From Saposhnikovia divaricata (taxonomy: Eukaryota; Streptophyta; Magnoliopsida; Apiales; Apiaceae): 64,000 nt of DNA. The notes under the pieces were generated by a model. It ran no database searches, had not been told where the DNA came from, and worked only from the letters and a program-made list of their open reading frames with translations. The translations under genes were made by a program, and so were the position numbers. Below, piece after piece: positions 12,014 to 24,172 of the stretch (position 1 is its first letter; every line of letters begins with the position of its first letter). The stretch covers positions 7,061,881 through 7,125,880 of the forward strand of contig CM071597.1 of assembly GCA_036435485.1 (NCBI GenBank). The letters are read 5' to 3'.

Positions 12014-13920
12014 GCAAGAGTTTATGCACCTGAAAAGACAACACCAATAAGATAGAGTTAAAACAAAAGAACTATATATAGTTTCTTTTTATTATTATTA
12101 TTATCTAATTTTTTTTTTATTTCTTTATGTATTAACAAACACAAATAAAATTGAAAAGAACTAAAACTAAATTAATCTAAAAAATCTAAGTTTGAATTAA
12201 AACTAAATTTTAATTTATTATTATTATTATTATTATTATTTTAAACTCTTTTTATTATTTTTTTTATTTTTATTCTTTTATAGTTAAAATTTATTATTCT
12301 ATTTCTAAACTAATTAAAAATGAAAAGAACAATTTATTCTAAAAATTCTAAATTCTAATTAAAATCTAGATTTTATTTTAAAACACTCTTTTTGTTTATT
12401 TATTAAAATTTTTTATTATTATTTTTTTTTAAAAAAAAACAATCGTTCCAGGACGTAGAACTGAACAAACAACACCAAACCCACAAACAAATTAACTTGT
12501 CACGTTTTTTGACAGCAATTTACACAAACGATCCAACAAGTCTAATTTAAACAATAATTCGACTTGCAACAAACTCACCAACTGCACAATTAAAGAACAC
12601 TACAGCTGGACTCAGAGGGAATCAAACTGCAAAACGTAAAACTCAGAATCCTAGCAAAACTCAGGCAACAATGGACACGCAACAATGAAGGCATTTAAGC
12701 CACTAATATTTGACAGTAATTACAACGAACAAGTAGAACAGAAAACCACAGACTTGAACTCGAAAAACACACGAATAACCAGTCACAAACCAATCGAAAA
12801 CTGAATAAAAATGATTGACAAAGACAGCAGCTGCAAAACTCGCAAATCAATTCTAAAAATTCATCAAACTCAACAGCTCCATATATTCCACCATTCAGTG
12901 ACACTACTCAGCAACAACAAAGAACACGCAGCAACTCAGAAACAACTCAATAACTCAGGAATCGGTCGATTCGACTCAGACTACGCAACAACATTCACAA
13001 ACAACAAAACCAGTGATTCTCAATAACACGGCAGAGATTACTAAACCAGCAAAAATCACGTTAACAATTCAATACATTCAATACATCACTGTACTCAAAT
13101 TCAACCCCAAAGCCAATACATTAGAGGATCAATACGTCGACTCGGTCGAACTTAACACACAAAATTCGAAACAAAAACACAGCAGCAACACCAACGGGTA
13201 ACAACAACGACGCATCCGTGTGTATACACGTATGTATATGTGGTGTGTGCAGCGAAAGGAAACGAAAAAGGAAACAAACGAACTGGTTTGTTGGTGTGTG
13301 TTTTGTGCGAATAGAAAGAAGGGGAGGGGGAGTTGGGGCTGTTGAATTCGAAACGGGGGCGGTGTAGGTGACAATGATGGATGTACGGAGAAAGACACAG
13401 GGGAGTTGGTGTTGTGTAAGGAGGAGTAGGTGGGTGTGACTGTGACCGGAAAAGGGGAGGGAGGAGAAGGTTTGAGGCGGAGTGGCGCGTTGAACGAGAA
13501 AAGAAAGAAGAGGCGGGGTTTGTTGTGGGCAGAGCAGGATTAGACGTGAAGGGGAACTGGGTTTGAAGAAGGAAGAATTTGGGGAGGTGGGTATTGTTTG
13601 TATCAAGAGTTTGCAGTGGTGGAAGGGAGATTGATGGTGGTGGGAGGAACGGTGTTGCAGGGGTGAGAGGCAAATTTTGGCGTGGACGGAGGAGGTTGAA
13701 GACGGTGGAGGCGTCTAGTTGTTCGATGGATGAAGAGATTATAAGCTGGGTGTGTTCGTGGGTTTGAGGCTTGGGCGATAAAAAAACAGATGGGTTTATT
13801 TAGCTGGCAAAACAGGGGAAACAAATAAAACTAATATTTTTGTGTTTGTGTTTTTTTTTAAATAAAATAAAATCTAAATTATAAGAAATAAATATCCTAA
13901 ACTTAATATTACTGCCTTCT
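12014..13920 (-). other. E1 5' leader between primer site and gag
   Basis: About 1.9 kb without a supported gene. 12060-12440 is rich in TTA/TTATT runs. 13121-13700 has overlapping low-complexity Ser/Pro/Thr-rich frames on the minus strand, which I treat as by-products of base composition. Long leaders are usual for Athila elements. Confidence 0.6.
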
Positions 13921-13935
13921 CCGGCAGCGGCGCCA
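13921..13935 (-). promoter_or_regulatory. E1 primer binding site (tRNA-Asp type)
   Basis: Minus strand TGGCGCCGCTGCCGG lies three bases inside the 5' LTR border. It matches the complement of the plant tRNA-Asp 3' end (TGGCGCCGTTGCCGGGG) at 14 of 15 positions. Athila and related elements are known to use tRNA-Asp. Confidence 0.8.
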
Positions 13936-13938
13936 ATT

Positions 13939-15316
13939 TGTTGATGTCATTTTTGTGAAGTTCGTTCGCAGGGAAGGACTATTAATACAAGTTCAAGTTT
14001 TAATTTCTTAAAATCTAGAAGTGTGAGAAATAATTGGTGTGTTCAAATTAAACTAATTACAAACAAATAAAAACTAAGATTTAATTGATGATGAAAAGTA
14101 ATCCGAGAAATAGGGTTCTTCAATTGGTTCAATAATGCTGTTATAATGTGATATATATTTTTCATATATTTTGCTAAAAACAATTCTTCTAAATTTTATA
14201 ATGTTCTTTCCCAAGATACAAAATAATGTCTATAATCATATCTCAAAAGTCACTCCCATGATCAATCGAAATACAATTTTAGATTATTAAAACCAGAGAA
14301 TTATAAGTTTCATAGTCCTCTTATTAATCTCCCGATTTAATAATTAAACTACGTCTATCAAATCATGAACAAGAATTATGACTCATCTCCCAATTTATCA
14401 TAATCCCTATGAATACAATTAAAGGTTAGCTACGCCCTTAATTGGGTTAAGTCCTCAATGATAGATTAGCAAAAGTAGAGAATTATTATCACAATAAAAC
14501 AAGCATATATTACCAATGAATACTACCTAATTCTCGGATTATAAAATTAGTTACTCATGCTAGATAAAGAAAATAAACATAAAATAAATGGTAAAATCAT
14601 AATTAAAAGAGTTTAGAATAAAGAAATTACAACCTTAAGAATTTATCCTCCTGAAATAATTTCTGATGAAATGAATGAGCACTCCAAGCAATACCCTTTA
14701 AATCTTCAACCAAAATAGAACTTGCAGAAAATTGAAGTGTTTGAATTTAAAACTAAAATTTACACAAGAAATTGAGGAAAACAAGAAGGAATATAACTGA
14801 ATATTTCAGTACAAAATTTACACAAGAAATGCTTTTTAATCCGCACAACTTATAATCTTTAATTAATAAATAATTAATTAAATCCAGAAATTATAAAAAT
14901 AAATATCTAATATTATTACATATTTATAAATATAATTTTCTAAATAAATTAACTATTTATTAATTTAAATAAATTCTTTAGTCCTAAGCTGCGGTCTTTT
15001 GAGGATCTGAAACCGGATTCCTTTTGCTTAACAAAAATTATATTAATTCCAACCGGGATTCCTGCTTTAAGAATATATCACTTTCAATGTTTTTGTGACA
15101 ATTCTAATTTCCTCATTGCTCGTCCAGGTTTAATCTATGGTCTCTTGATGATCTGAAACCAGGCTCCTTTTGCTCCCAAAATTATCCTATAAACATAAAA
15201 AATATCTTAGCATCAAATTCAAATTAAAATGCTACTAACAATGTTAATTAAGCACAAAATTAAGGATAAATGAGAGATAACATGCTATAAAATATATACA
15301 AAATTAGCATGTATCA
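13939..15316 (-). repeat. E1 5' LTR (1,378 bp, internally deleted)
   Basis: Same ends as the other LTR but ~227 bases shorter. The deletion joins ...CAGTACAA directly to AGAAATGCTTTTTA and carries a filler AATTTACACAAG that copies sequence ~60 bases upstream (14756-14770). That filler is the usual mark of end-joining repair after insertion. Confidence 0.9.
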
Positions 15317-15485
15317 GTCCATCAAAAATTCAAAGTAAACCCAAGTTATGAACTGACTAAACTTGGGTTTGAGACTGAGATGTAGCAAACTGTGAGAAAT
15401 TGATTTCAGAAGCTTGTGCTGCCTTTGCTGCTTTTGCAACATTTGATTGGTCCCTTACTCTTGCATTACGGCCATTACGAACCTT
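15317..15485 (-). pseudogene. Tail of a Mutator-like transposase (remnant)
   Basis: Between the two inverted arms, on the minus strand, about 39 codons read VRNGRNARVRDQSNVAKAAK, then a stretch rich in Ala, Gln and Ser, then a stop near 15356. Gly/Arg-rich then Gln/Ser-rich endings are common at the C-terminus of plant MULE transposases. The match is by style, not by a named domain, so this is tentative. Confidence 0.4.
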
Positions 15486-15805
15486 TGTAGCAACAATTGG
15501 TATTTTGCTTGTATGATGTTGTTAGCAACAATCAGTACATTGGATGTTTATGGCTGTTTTTGTATAAGACTAATTATCTATATATTATGACATTGTTATT
15601 AGTTCTCATTTGGCTGTTATTTTTGTCATTTTTGGTAGTTTATATGGTCACAATTGCTTTAATAAACGTTTGTTTAACGCTTTGTTATCGGTAGTGGCAT
15701 GGCTGGGAACGAGTTGATACTTCGATGGTACCACTGAGAAGCCAAAAACATTTTGGTTACCATCGGGAAAATCCAATTCTACAGGTGTACCATTGAGAAT
15801 TTTCC
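15486..15805. repeat. Right terminal inverted repeat of the Mutator-like element
   Basis: Inverted partner of 2981-3251 with an extra outer ~50 bases. Read inward from the outside it begins GGAAAATTCTCAATGGTACA, a start typical of plant MULE ends. No matching 9-bp target duplication was found, because the left end is truncated. Confidence 0.7.
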
Positions 15806-15841
15806 TTTTTTTTATGTTGTCTTGTTGACTGAGGTCTACTA

Positions 15842-16390
15842 AAAGTGCTAGTATGCTACGTCAGGAAATTGCTACTAGTATAAAAAAAACATTTCTACTA
15901 GTATATAAAAAACATTTCTACTAGTATGATTCAATTTCTTATTATTTAGACTTTTAATTAGAACCGTACGGAAATATGAAATGGTTGCTTGCGGTAGCCA
16001 TGGAAGAAAATTAAAGCAATGGTTATTAGCTGAAACTGAACAAATGATTAACGTGCAAAGCTTTGCTAGTTCAGCAGGGCAACCTTTTTTTGTTGTTTTC
16101 AACTAACTGTTCCATTACTGAAAAAAATCATTTGAAACCCTCATTAAAGTCTAACCACCCACTTAAGGATGATAATTTCCTTAGCAATTTCACCTGCTTT
16201 ACTGAAATTATAAAATCACTTTTCTTTACAAATGTCGGTAAAAGAATTAAGCATTATACTAAAAATATACTAATATGCAGGAAACCTTTTCCTTGAGCAG
16301 TTTCAAAGAAGGGGGAGGCGCGACCCGTTTGTGTTTACCCGTAATAGGTATGGGAGCTGCTTCATTTGGTTGTTAGGCTTATAATTTTAT
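15842..16390 (-). repeat. Copy of the TNL start-codon and promoter region
   Basis: Minus strand. 15960-16075 resembles the sequence around the TNL start (GGTAGCCATGG... and the following leader) at 23265-23345. The flank 16120-16390 recurs at 23958-24172 and 25373-25830. A 75-codon frame here is a by-product. At 16255-16285 this copy has the empty target site of the MITE found at 25498-25756. Confidence 0.6.
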
Positions 16391-17712
16391 TTTTGAAATT
16401 AGAGTGAACCATTCAAATAGGGCCGGATCATGAAAAATGATTCGGATAGAACGGGACACCCCTCCTTTGCTCAAGTACTTTTATGGTGTCCAGAATTGGG
16501 TACGAGATCATTTTATTTGAATATAAACCGATCCTGAATATTGAGATTCGGATCTGAACCACATATGAACCAATATCGTATTTTCTTTTTTCTAACTGAG
16601 TAGTTTGTGATCTATCGAATACGAGTCATTAAAAGAATATTTATTTATTAAAGTTTTATTGTATTTTAATTTCAAAAAATGTGAAGTAAAATTTTATTTA
16701 AACATATAAAATATCAATTTAAAAAATGAAAAGTACACTTTCAAATGATTTATTTATATTTACACAATATTCATGAAAATAAAAAAAATAAAGGAAAATA
16801 AGACAAACCAAAATCACCACACGAAAATACCAGCAACCTTGATGAATGCATTAAATATGCTAATTTGCACGGAAAATAATTTAGGGTCAAAGCAGTAATA
16901 TCATGTTACTGCATAAAGCAAAATTTTACTGCATTTTAATTTTTACTGCATTATTTTTAAATATCTTTTTTGTATATATTGTATCTTGAATATAAAAATA
17001 TTTACTAAATATCTTTCATGTGCATTCACTTCAAAATTATCAAAAAATACATCTCATATTATTGGTCAATGCCAAATTAATTTATAATAATTTTTTGTAC
17101 CAAATTTTCCCCTATCATTATTCTAACAATAACTAAAAGATGCTTTATAAAATTATGAAATACATAAATATATCTATTCCGTATGTTTCTGCAAATTAAT
17201 TCACTTTTGAAAAGAGGAGCTTTAAAAGAGATAACAATTTTTTTCCCTCCCACTTTCTTCCTCCTTCAATATTTTAAGTATTTCTCTTAATCCCTTCTAA
17301 ATATTAAGAAATGGAGGTAATAAATTTATTTAGTTATCAATAAAATTGGTAAGGTAATTTTAAAAACCATTAAAATATACTGCATCCGTCACAATTTACT
17401 TGTTATGGTCAATTGATCCAATTTTGACTAAAAATTCCATATAGTATATACTCAAATATAAATATTAAAAATCTATCATTAAAAATATGTCTAATATATA
17501 CTTTTCAATTTTAGAAAACAATAAAAAAATAATTTTTAATTTATAGTTAATTTGACAATAAAAAATACACAGAGAGTGTACTGTAAGTTTATTTGTTTAA
17601 ACAAGTTCCTTAACAGCATGTCCACGATATACAGTTTAACAGCATGCATGTGCCCTACTTCTAATATTAACATTAGCGCCTGACAAAAAAAAAATATATA
17701 TATATATTAACA
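16391..17712. other. AT-rich DNA without a supported gene
   Basis: No convincing frame on either strand. Around 17380-17580 a diverged pair of ends (GCATCCGTCACAATTTACTTG near the left, ACACAGAGAGTGTA near the right) may be an old Stowaway-like MITE, too degraded to call. Confidence 0.5.
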
Positions 17713-20700
17713 TTAGCGGGGATTTCTCGGTATCACATGAGCCCCACAGTTCTTCACCTTCACTTCTCCAACAGGAACTTCACATCTATCACCAGAATAC
17801 AAATACAATAAGTGTGAAATAGAAACCTTAATTCTGTCTCCACTTTCCATTGAGAGATAATCTCGTTCAATGCATTCTACCCTCGACTTTACTTCACCCA
17901 CCACTAATGTATTGTTCCCTAAAAAGTAAATGGGATAATCCATTTTGATATCCTTTGTTCTATTCGTAATAACAGCTCTCAGGTGTGGAAGATACCCATC
18001 AATAAATTTGCATTCATAAACGATCCAGAGCCCGAGACCAAAGAAGTTATCTCCCGAATTTGGTGGGATGGTAAAAGATAATGTATTCCCACTGCTTTTG
18101 TAGCTGAACCATTCCGCTATCTCCTTGTCTGGTATATCAGCTTCAAATGAATCTAATATATGTTGTCCTACCTGTAACATACAAAAATATGTTGATAGAT
18201 TTATACAAGTGTGAGTTTGTGTCGTTGATGAGATTAATTTAGAGAGAGAGAGAGACCAAAACCTACATACCTGAAGAAAACTCTGCTTCAAACTATTTGA
18301 TTTCAGATTGATGCAATCTCTCAATTCCAATCTTCTTAGTTCCTTCAAAGTTGACAGATCTGGTAGATCTTGTAGGCCTGTGCATTCATATAAATTAAGT
18401 ATTACAAGATGAGGAGGGAGTGGGGGGATTGATTGAAGGCCGATGCATCTCCGTAAACTCAAAATCTTCAATTGTTTCAAGCTCAATAAATCTGGTAGCA
18501 TCTCCAGTGTTTCATAGTTATATATCATCAACTCTATAAGATTCAGAGGAAGTTCTGGAAACGAGCACACATGACTAATTTTATTATATAATGTAAGCTC
18601 TCGTAGGTTGGAAAGCTTAGAAAGACTATACGGTTCATTTGGAGAGAAACTCTGGCTCTCACAACCAAGATATAAACTTTCCAAAGAAGACAAACTTAGA
18701 ATCACAGGCAGCCATAAACTTACATCACATGTCATTCGTAGACTTTTCAACTTCATATCTTTTACCATATCGGGCAAATCAATCTTAACCATGTCCTCTT
18801 GTAGAAGAGATAGTTCTGCAAGTGATGTAAGATTCCATATGCTGCTGGGAAGATTTCTAACCTTCTTGCACCATTGAAAATCCAACACTCGTAACGTACT
18901 CAGTAATCCAATAGAATCTGGTAATTCTTCAACTGCTGTACCAGATGCATAAAGCCTTTCTAAACATTGCATCTTCCCCAACTGCTCAGGCAACTGCTCG
19001 AGCTTTGAGCACCATCCCAGATCGAGTACTCGAAGAACCTTCAGCTTCCATAAGGTATTTGGAAGATTTGTAAGGTTTTTGCAAGAACTTAAATCCAATT
19101 CGTCCAAATTAATCAGCCCTCCGAACGTGTCTGGTAGGTGTTCAACTGCACTAAAACTTGCATTGAACAATTTTAAGCCTTCCATATTTCCAATTTGCTC
19201 AGGTAACTTTCGAAGCTTCTTGCATTCGTACAGCTTCAGTTCAACCAATTCTTTCAGGTAACCAATTGAATCTGGCAGTTGCTTAATTGATGTACAACTT
19301 GCATCAAGCATCTTTAAGCATTTCATATCACCTAATTGCTCAGGTAACTTTCGAAGCTTCTTGCATTCGTGCAACTTCAAATTAACCAATTCCTTCAGGT
19401 AACCAATTGAATCTGGCAGTTGCACAATTGATGTACAACTTGCATCAAGCATCTTTAAGCATTTCATATCAACTAATTGCTCAGGTAATTTTTGAAGCTT
19501 CTTGCATTGGTACAACTTCAGCTCAACCAATTCTTTCAGGTAACCAATTGAATCTGGCAGTTGCTCAATTGATGTACAACTTGCATCAAGCATCTTTAAG
19601 CATTTCATATCACCTAATTGCTCAGGTAACTTTCGAAGCTTCTTGCAGTCGGACAACTTCAGTTCAACCAATTCTTTCAGGTAACCAATTGAATCTGGCA
19701 TTTGCTCAATTGATGTATGACTTGCATCAAGCATCTTTAAGCATTTCATATCACCTAACTGCTCAGGCAATCGTGTCAAGTTCTGACAATTATCCAATTT
19801 CAAACTGCGTAGAGTAGTCAAGTGTATGATAGCCTCGGGTAGGCGCTTCAGATTCACACACCGACCCAAATCCAAGTGACCCAATTTAGTTAATTGTCCG
19901 ATTGGCTCAAATTTATTCAAATGATCGCATCCACCCAAATCCAAATGACTCAAATTAGTCAATCGTCGAATTCATGGGTGGACTTGTAGCAGGCTTCTAC
20001 AACCACGGAATACTAACTTCTCAACTGATTGCAAGTTGGTGAAGTCGGGCATGATTTTCAAGTTCCTTGAGTGACTGACATCAATAATCTTCAAGTTCAC
20101 CAGAGGCTGATTTAAACAACATACAAGTTAACACAGTCACAATAATTTGTTAACACTACATTGTTATATACCATAAGATAACCTACGTTAAGTTTTTAGA
20201 TCTTTGTAGTGCTAAACTGGAAAATAGAATAATGTATATATCAACTACATGAGTAGACCTAACAATTCGTGTCGTCTAATTTCGTATCGTGTACTTAAAT
20301 GTTAAAACTAAACATGATTCATTTAGGATTTGTTCGTGTACTTTTGTGACATATTTTTTGTATCATGTTTTTAAATAATTCTATTTGAAACTATAAATAT
20401 ATGTAAATAAATCAAAATATTAATTTTTCATGTAAAAGTTTTGTGGATATATAAAATTTATTAATAAGCGAAACACTCTTAAGAGTGAAACCAAATATCA
20501 AAATATATTTTGTCTGTGTCCTTTAGTGTCGTGTCGGGTAACCGATTGATAAACCAAAACACGATATTAAATTAGGTTTGTGTAGTTTCGTGTCATATTA
20601 TCCTGGCGTGTACAAAATTACCGATTTCGACTTGAGCGAGTATTCATGTAAAGTTCATACCTCGACGTTCTTCCACAATGTCATTAAATCGCTACATGGC

Positions 20701-23274
20701 ATGTGAAGAGAGACGAGTTTTGGAGGATGGAAACTAGAAGGTAAACGATTCCAAGGACAATGACGACTCCAGCGAATGCACCTTAACTCCAGAAGTACAT
20801 TTTTGAAATCTCCTTCAACGTCATGTGTACCAACTATTTCAAGTAACCTCAAGTTGGGCATTCTTTCCAATATTTTGGCATTGAAATGTCTTTTTAAGGA
20901 CTTGGTTTGGTCTATGATGAGTCCTTCCATTTTCTGTATTCCCTGATTTGATCATTAGAGATAAAAATAAAGTGAAGCTAAGTTAATATTTTCTAAAGCT
21001 TAATACATTATCTTACTATGACACCAGCATATCAAAAGCAGCAGTGAGCCTTGCTCAGGTCTTAGAGCACAAGTTCATAAATAAATGCTGATAAAATATC
21101 TGAGTTAATTGACAATCTGTATCAATTTGTGGTACTAAACTTATCAACTAAACCATAGAGGTAACTGAAGTTCTTTAACTAATTTTATTTATACCTGGAA
21201 TTTTACTGTGTGTATCCTCTTCTTTTCTCTTGAGAGCAAGAAGATGAGGATTCTCATTTAAGCCTAAGATAACCATTATATTTTTTTAAACAAGTTTGTG
21301 AAAATTGATACGAACTACAACTCAAACGTAGATTTATAATTACCTCAAGATTTTTCAAAGCCATGCATGCATCTCCTTCACACAGGTACAAGCGTTTGCA
21401 GTTTCCATGCTTGGATTCTTCACGAATAACTTCGTTTGCCATGTCTTGGATCAAATTATGCATCTGAAACATGTTATTGTTATCAACTGTCAGTAGACAT
21501 CTTTCCACTAAAACTGGTATTCCGACGTCTGGAAAGAAATCACAAGATTGGAATATATGAATAGCCTCATCTCTGTCCCTTCCGACGAAGAAGAATGCAA
21601 TATCAAGGAAAATTGCCTCTTGTGTCTTATCACCTAATTCATCGTAACTCAGTTGAAGAATTTTTTGTATATCATTCTCTCCATATTTTTGAATCTTTAC
21701 AAGTTTATCTTTCCAGAAGGACAGATCAGTCCTGCCGAGCAAAGATGAACCCAACACCTTGAGAGCTAATGGAAGACCTCCAGCATAAGTTATAAAGCTT
21801 ACTGTGAGCTCTTCAAAACTTTCTGGTGGTGTTGATTTTCTGAAGGCATGATAGCTAAAGAGCTGCAAGGAATCAACTTGTTTCAATTTCCTCATCATGT
21901 ATATATCTACTTCTTATATATCTTCCTTTAATTGATTTACCAGGTTTGCATCTCTTGTTGTAAAAATAATTCTACTTCCGGCAAACAACAAGTTGCAAAG
22001 CCTTACTAGCAATTCTGAATAGCTTGACTGGTCCAGATCATCCAGAACAATGAGAGCTTTCTTATTCCAAAGAAATTGCTTCAATTGTCTCATTCCACTT
22101 TTGACATCTGGTAACTTATAATCCGTCCTTCCGAAAAGCTTAACTGAAAGTTGTTGAAGTAAAGGAAGTAGATAACTACCTCCTCGTGAATGTTGTTTCA
22201 CATCATTGACAAAGCAACTAATATCAAAATTGTCAAAATGTTTATTGTAGAAAGCTTTGGCGGCTGTAGTTTTTCCAATTCCTCCCATTCCACATATCCC
22301 AATGGCACGAACATCATTTGACTCCATGCACAGTTTTCTATATATCTCTTCCACGGAAGAATCTATGCCAACCAGATATTCCTCAAGATGTAAATCTTTT
22401 GTAGAAATAAGTGTTGTCACATTCTCCACAATTTCTTGAACAGTGTCCGACTCATTCCTGTTAATTTTAATCGAACTTAATTGTAATTCTAATAGATAAT
22501 GTCTGTGTGTGTTGTAATTAACATAAGCACAAGTTATATGACCTAGTATTCAAGACTCCGAAAAAACTTAAAAGAACTGTGATCTGTGTCACAAGTGCAA
22601 AAAATATTATTAAAGAAAAAAAAACTTCTGTTGGATTCGGAGCTTGTTTTTTTTAATTCCAAAATTTAAAACTTGTACCCACTTTTCTAAAGATTTCTTG
22701 AGTTAAAACTAGTTGGTGAAGTGACTGTCTGATTGAATACTTAAAAAAAGGAAACATACTCATCTGCATCCGTTTTGAGATGGTATCCTGATAGCTCTGC
22801 GATTTCGGAAAGAGCAGATTTCCACTTGTCTATGAGAACAACGGTGTAATGTTTCTTCTGAACATCCATAGCATCTCTAAACCTCCCTTTCAGGTGCCGT
22901 AAATCTGAAGGATCAACGTAGTAAAAAACAGGAATTACCACATGTCCGCCGGTTCTCTTGCAAGCAAGGATCTCTACGAGCTCATCAAGGCACCATCTCG
23001 AAAATGCATAATTATCAGAGAGAACAACCACAAATATCTTTGAAGAACGGATCGCATTAAGTAGTTCTGATGAGATTTCTTCGCCCTTATGGAGTTCAGG
23101 GTCATCCATGAAAGTTAAAATTCCAGCCCGAACCAAAGCAGAGTAAAGATGTGAAGTAAAGTTTTTGCGAGTGTCCTTACCGTAAAAGCTCAAGAACACA
23201 TCCCAACAAGTTGTCGACGAAGAAGAAGAGGAAGAACAATAAGGGGCAGCTAAGTGATTACTTGTGGTAGCCAT
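17713..23274 (-). pseudogene. TIR-NBS-LRR disease resistance gene, five exons, two in-frame stops
   Basis: Exons: 23274-22760 (TIR), 22457-21344 (NB-ARC), 20942-20661, 20106-18271 (LRR), 18171-17713 (C-JID-like tail). Phases join correctly and give ~1,400 codons, normal for a TNL. Seen: TIR with DVFLSFYGKDTR and SRWCLDEL; P-loop GMGGIGKTT; kinase-2 LIVLDD; RNBS-B GSRIIFTTRD; GLPLAL; MHN in place of MHD; about 20 LRRs; a post-LRR EWFSYKSSGNTLSFTIPP block. TNLs are intracellular receptors that sense pathogen effectors, with the TIR acting as an NAD-cleaving signal domain. Stops: TAA at 21914-21916 between RNBS-B and RNBS-C, and TGA at 19972-19974 in the first LRRs. A TIR plus partial NB protein of ~350 aa could still be made. 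The last intron (18172-18270, 99 bases) is open in frame, so it could be retained. Confidence 0.85.
19196..19763 (-). repeat. Four tandem 141-bp units inside the LRR exon
   Basis: The word ACCAATTGAATCTGGCA recurs at 19262, 19402, 19543 and 19684, i.e. every 141 bases. Each unit encodes 47 residues, two LRRs, with the wording LPEQLGDMKCLKMLDAS then LPDSIGYLKELVELKL. The units are nearly identical, which points to recent unequal exchange within the exon. Confidence 0.85.
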
Positions 23275-23654
23275 GGGGATGAAAATAGTGCTTCTTAGCT
23301 GAAAGTGAACGAATGATTATATGTCAAGAGCTTTACAAATGCTAGTTTGCTACGTTTGGAAACTGGTTCGAAACTTGGTATATGTTTCACCTAAAGCAAA
23401 ATCTCAATTCTCACAGCCAATGTCTCTGTGAGAAACTGCATTATAATACAACCATGCAAGTTGATTTTATTTATAAACTACGTCCAAATGACTGTGGATA
23501 AAGACAATAGTATTAATATTTTTGAAATGAAGACTTAAACATATAATTAAATACACGGAAATACCGTGTGACCTCATCAAGGTCTGACCCACTTGTGGAA
23601 ATACCGTCCTAGCTAGGCAAATTCAATAATTCATGGAGTTTGCCCAGAATCAAC
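23275..23654 (-). promoter_or_regulatory. TNL upstream region
   Basis: About 380 bases before the TNL start codon. Parts are duplicated at 15960-16100 and 25180-25320. I see no clear TATA box at a canonical distance. Confidence 0.4.
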
Positions 23655-23745
23655 TTCTTAGAAGCATGGATTGAATTAAGTAGTCCACCTGAAATTTCTT
23701 CGCCATTTTCTAGTTGTGGTTCATCCATAAAAGTCATAAGAACAA
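23655..23745 (-). pseudogene. Relic of a second TIR exon
   Basis: Minus-strand similarity to 23040-23130 in the TIR exon: CATTGAATTAAGTAGTCCAC, then GAAATTTCTTCGCC, then a TTCATCCATAAAAGT word (plus-strand reading) in the same order and spacing as in the intact exon. It is short and degraded. Together with the flanking repeats it shows that a tandem TNL once stood upstream. Confidence 0.55.
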
Positions 23746-23957
23746 ACTTATGATAGGAATATAACAAACTAGTGTACGTGCTTCTTATTGTCTACTGCTG
23801 TACAAATACTAGAATTCTACCTTAGGTAAATTAATCAAAACTTTATTAAAGTCTAACCACCCACTTAAGGATAATTATTGCGTAGTGATATATATACATC
23901 CTAAATTGATGGTTGCACACCTAATTTTTAACTTTTAACTTTTAAGTTGTAGATGAT

Positions 23958-24172
23958 TTTGTTGAAGTCTAACCACCCACTTAAGGATAATAATTTCTTA
24001 GCAATTTCACGTGCTTTGCTGAAATTATAAAATCACTTTTCAGCTTTACAAATGTCGGTAAAATAAGCATTATAATAAAAATATTATGCTTAATACATTT
24101 TCCTTGAGCAGTTTCAGAGAAGGGGGGAGGCGCCGCTCGTCTGTGCTTCATTTGGTTGTTAGGCTAGGAAGT
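23958..24172 (-). repeat. Second copy of the TNL-flank repeat
   Basis: Starts AGTCTAACCACCCACTTAAG and runs to TTGGTTGTTAGGCT. It parallels 16135-16385 and 25373-25830. A partial extra copy of its first 25 bases is at 23850-23876. Confidence 0.65.

Larger units (their letters stand above)
3324..15316 (-). mobile_element. E1: Athila-type Ty3 LTR retrotransposon, 12.0 kb, defective
   Basis: A complete insertion on the minus strand. It is bounded by TG...CA and by an exact 5-bp target duplication GTCCA at 3319-3323 and 15317-15321. LTRs are at 3324-4928 and 13939-15316. A primer site complementary to the tRNA-Asp 3' end follows the 5' LTR (13921-13935) and a polypurine tract precedes the 3' LTR (4929-4946). 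Gag and pol are encoded between ~12013 and 6718. The order PR-RT-RNase H-IN, the DLGAS protease motif and the AITLRSG motif are those of the Athila branch of Ty3 elements. There is no recognisable env-like frame. The LTRs differ at only about seven positions I could find over ~1,375 aligned bases, so the insertion is young, yet gag-pol carries a stop and a frameshift. Confidence 0.92.

Noticed and set aside
13121..13824. Overlapping Ser/Pro/Thr-rich frames of 89-173 codons on the minus strand
   Set aside because: Several frames are open at once over a skewed-composition leader of E1; no domain and no family match.
19407..19817. 136-codon plus-strand frame with internal repeats
   Set aside because: Antisense shadow of the 141-bp LRR units.
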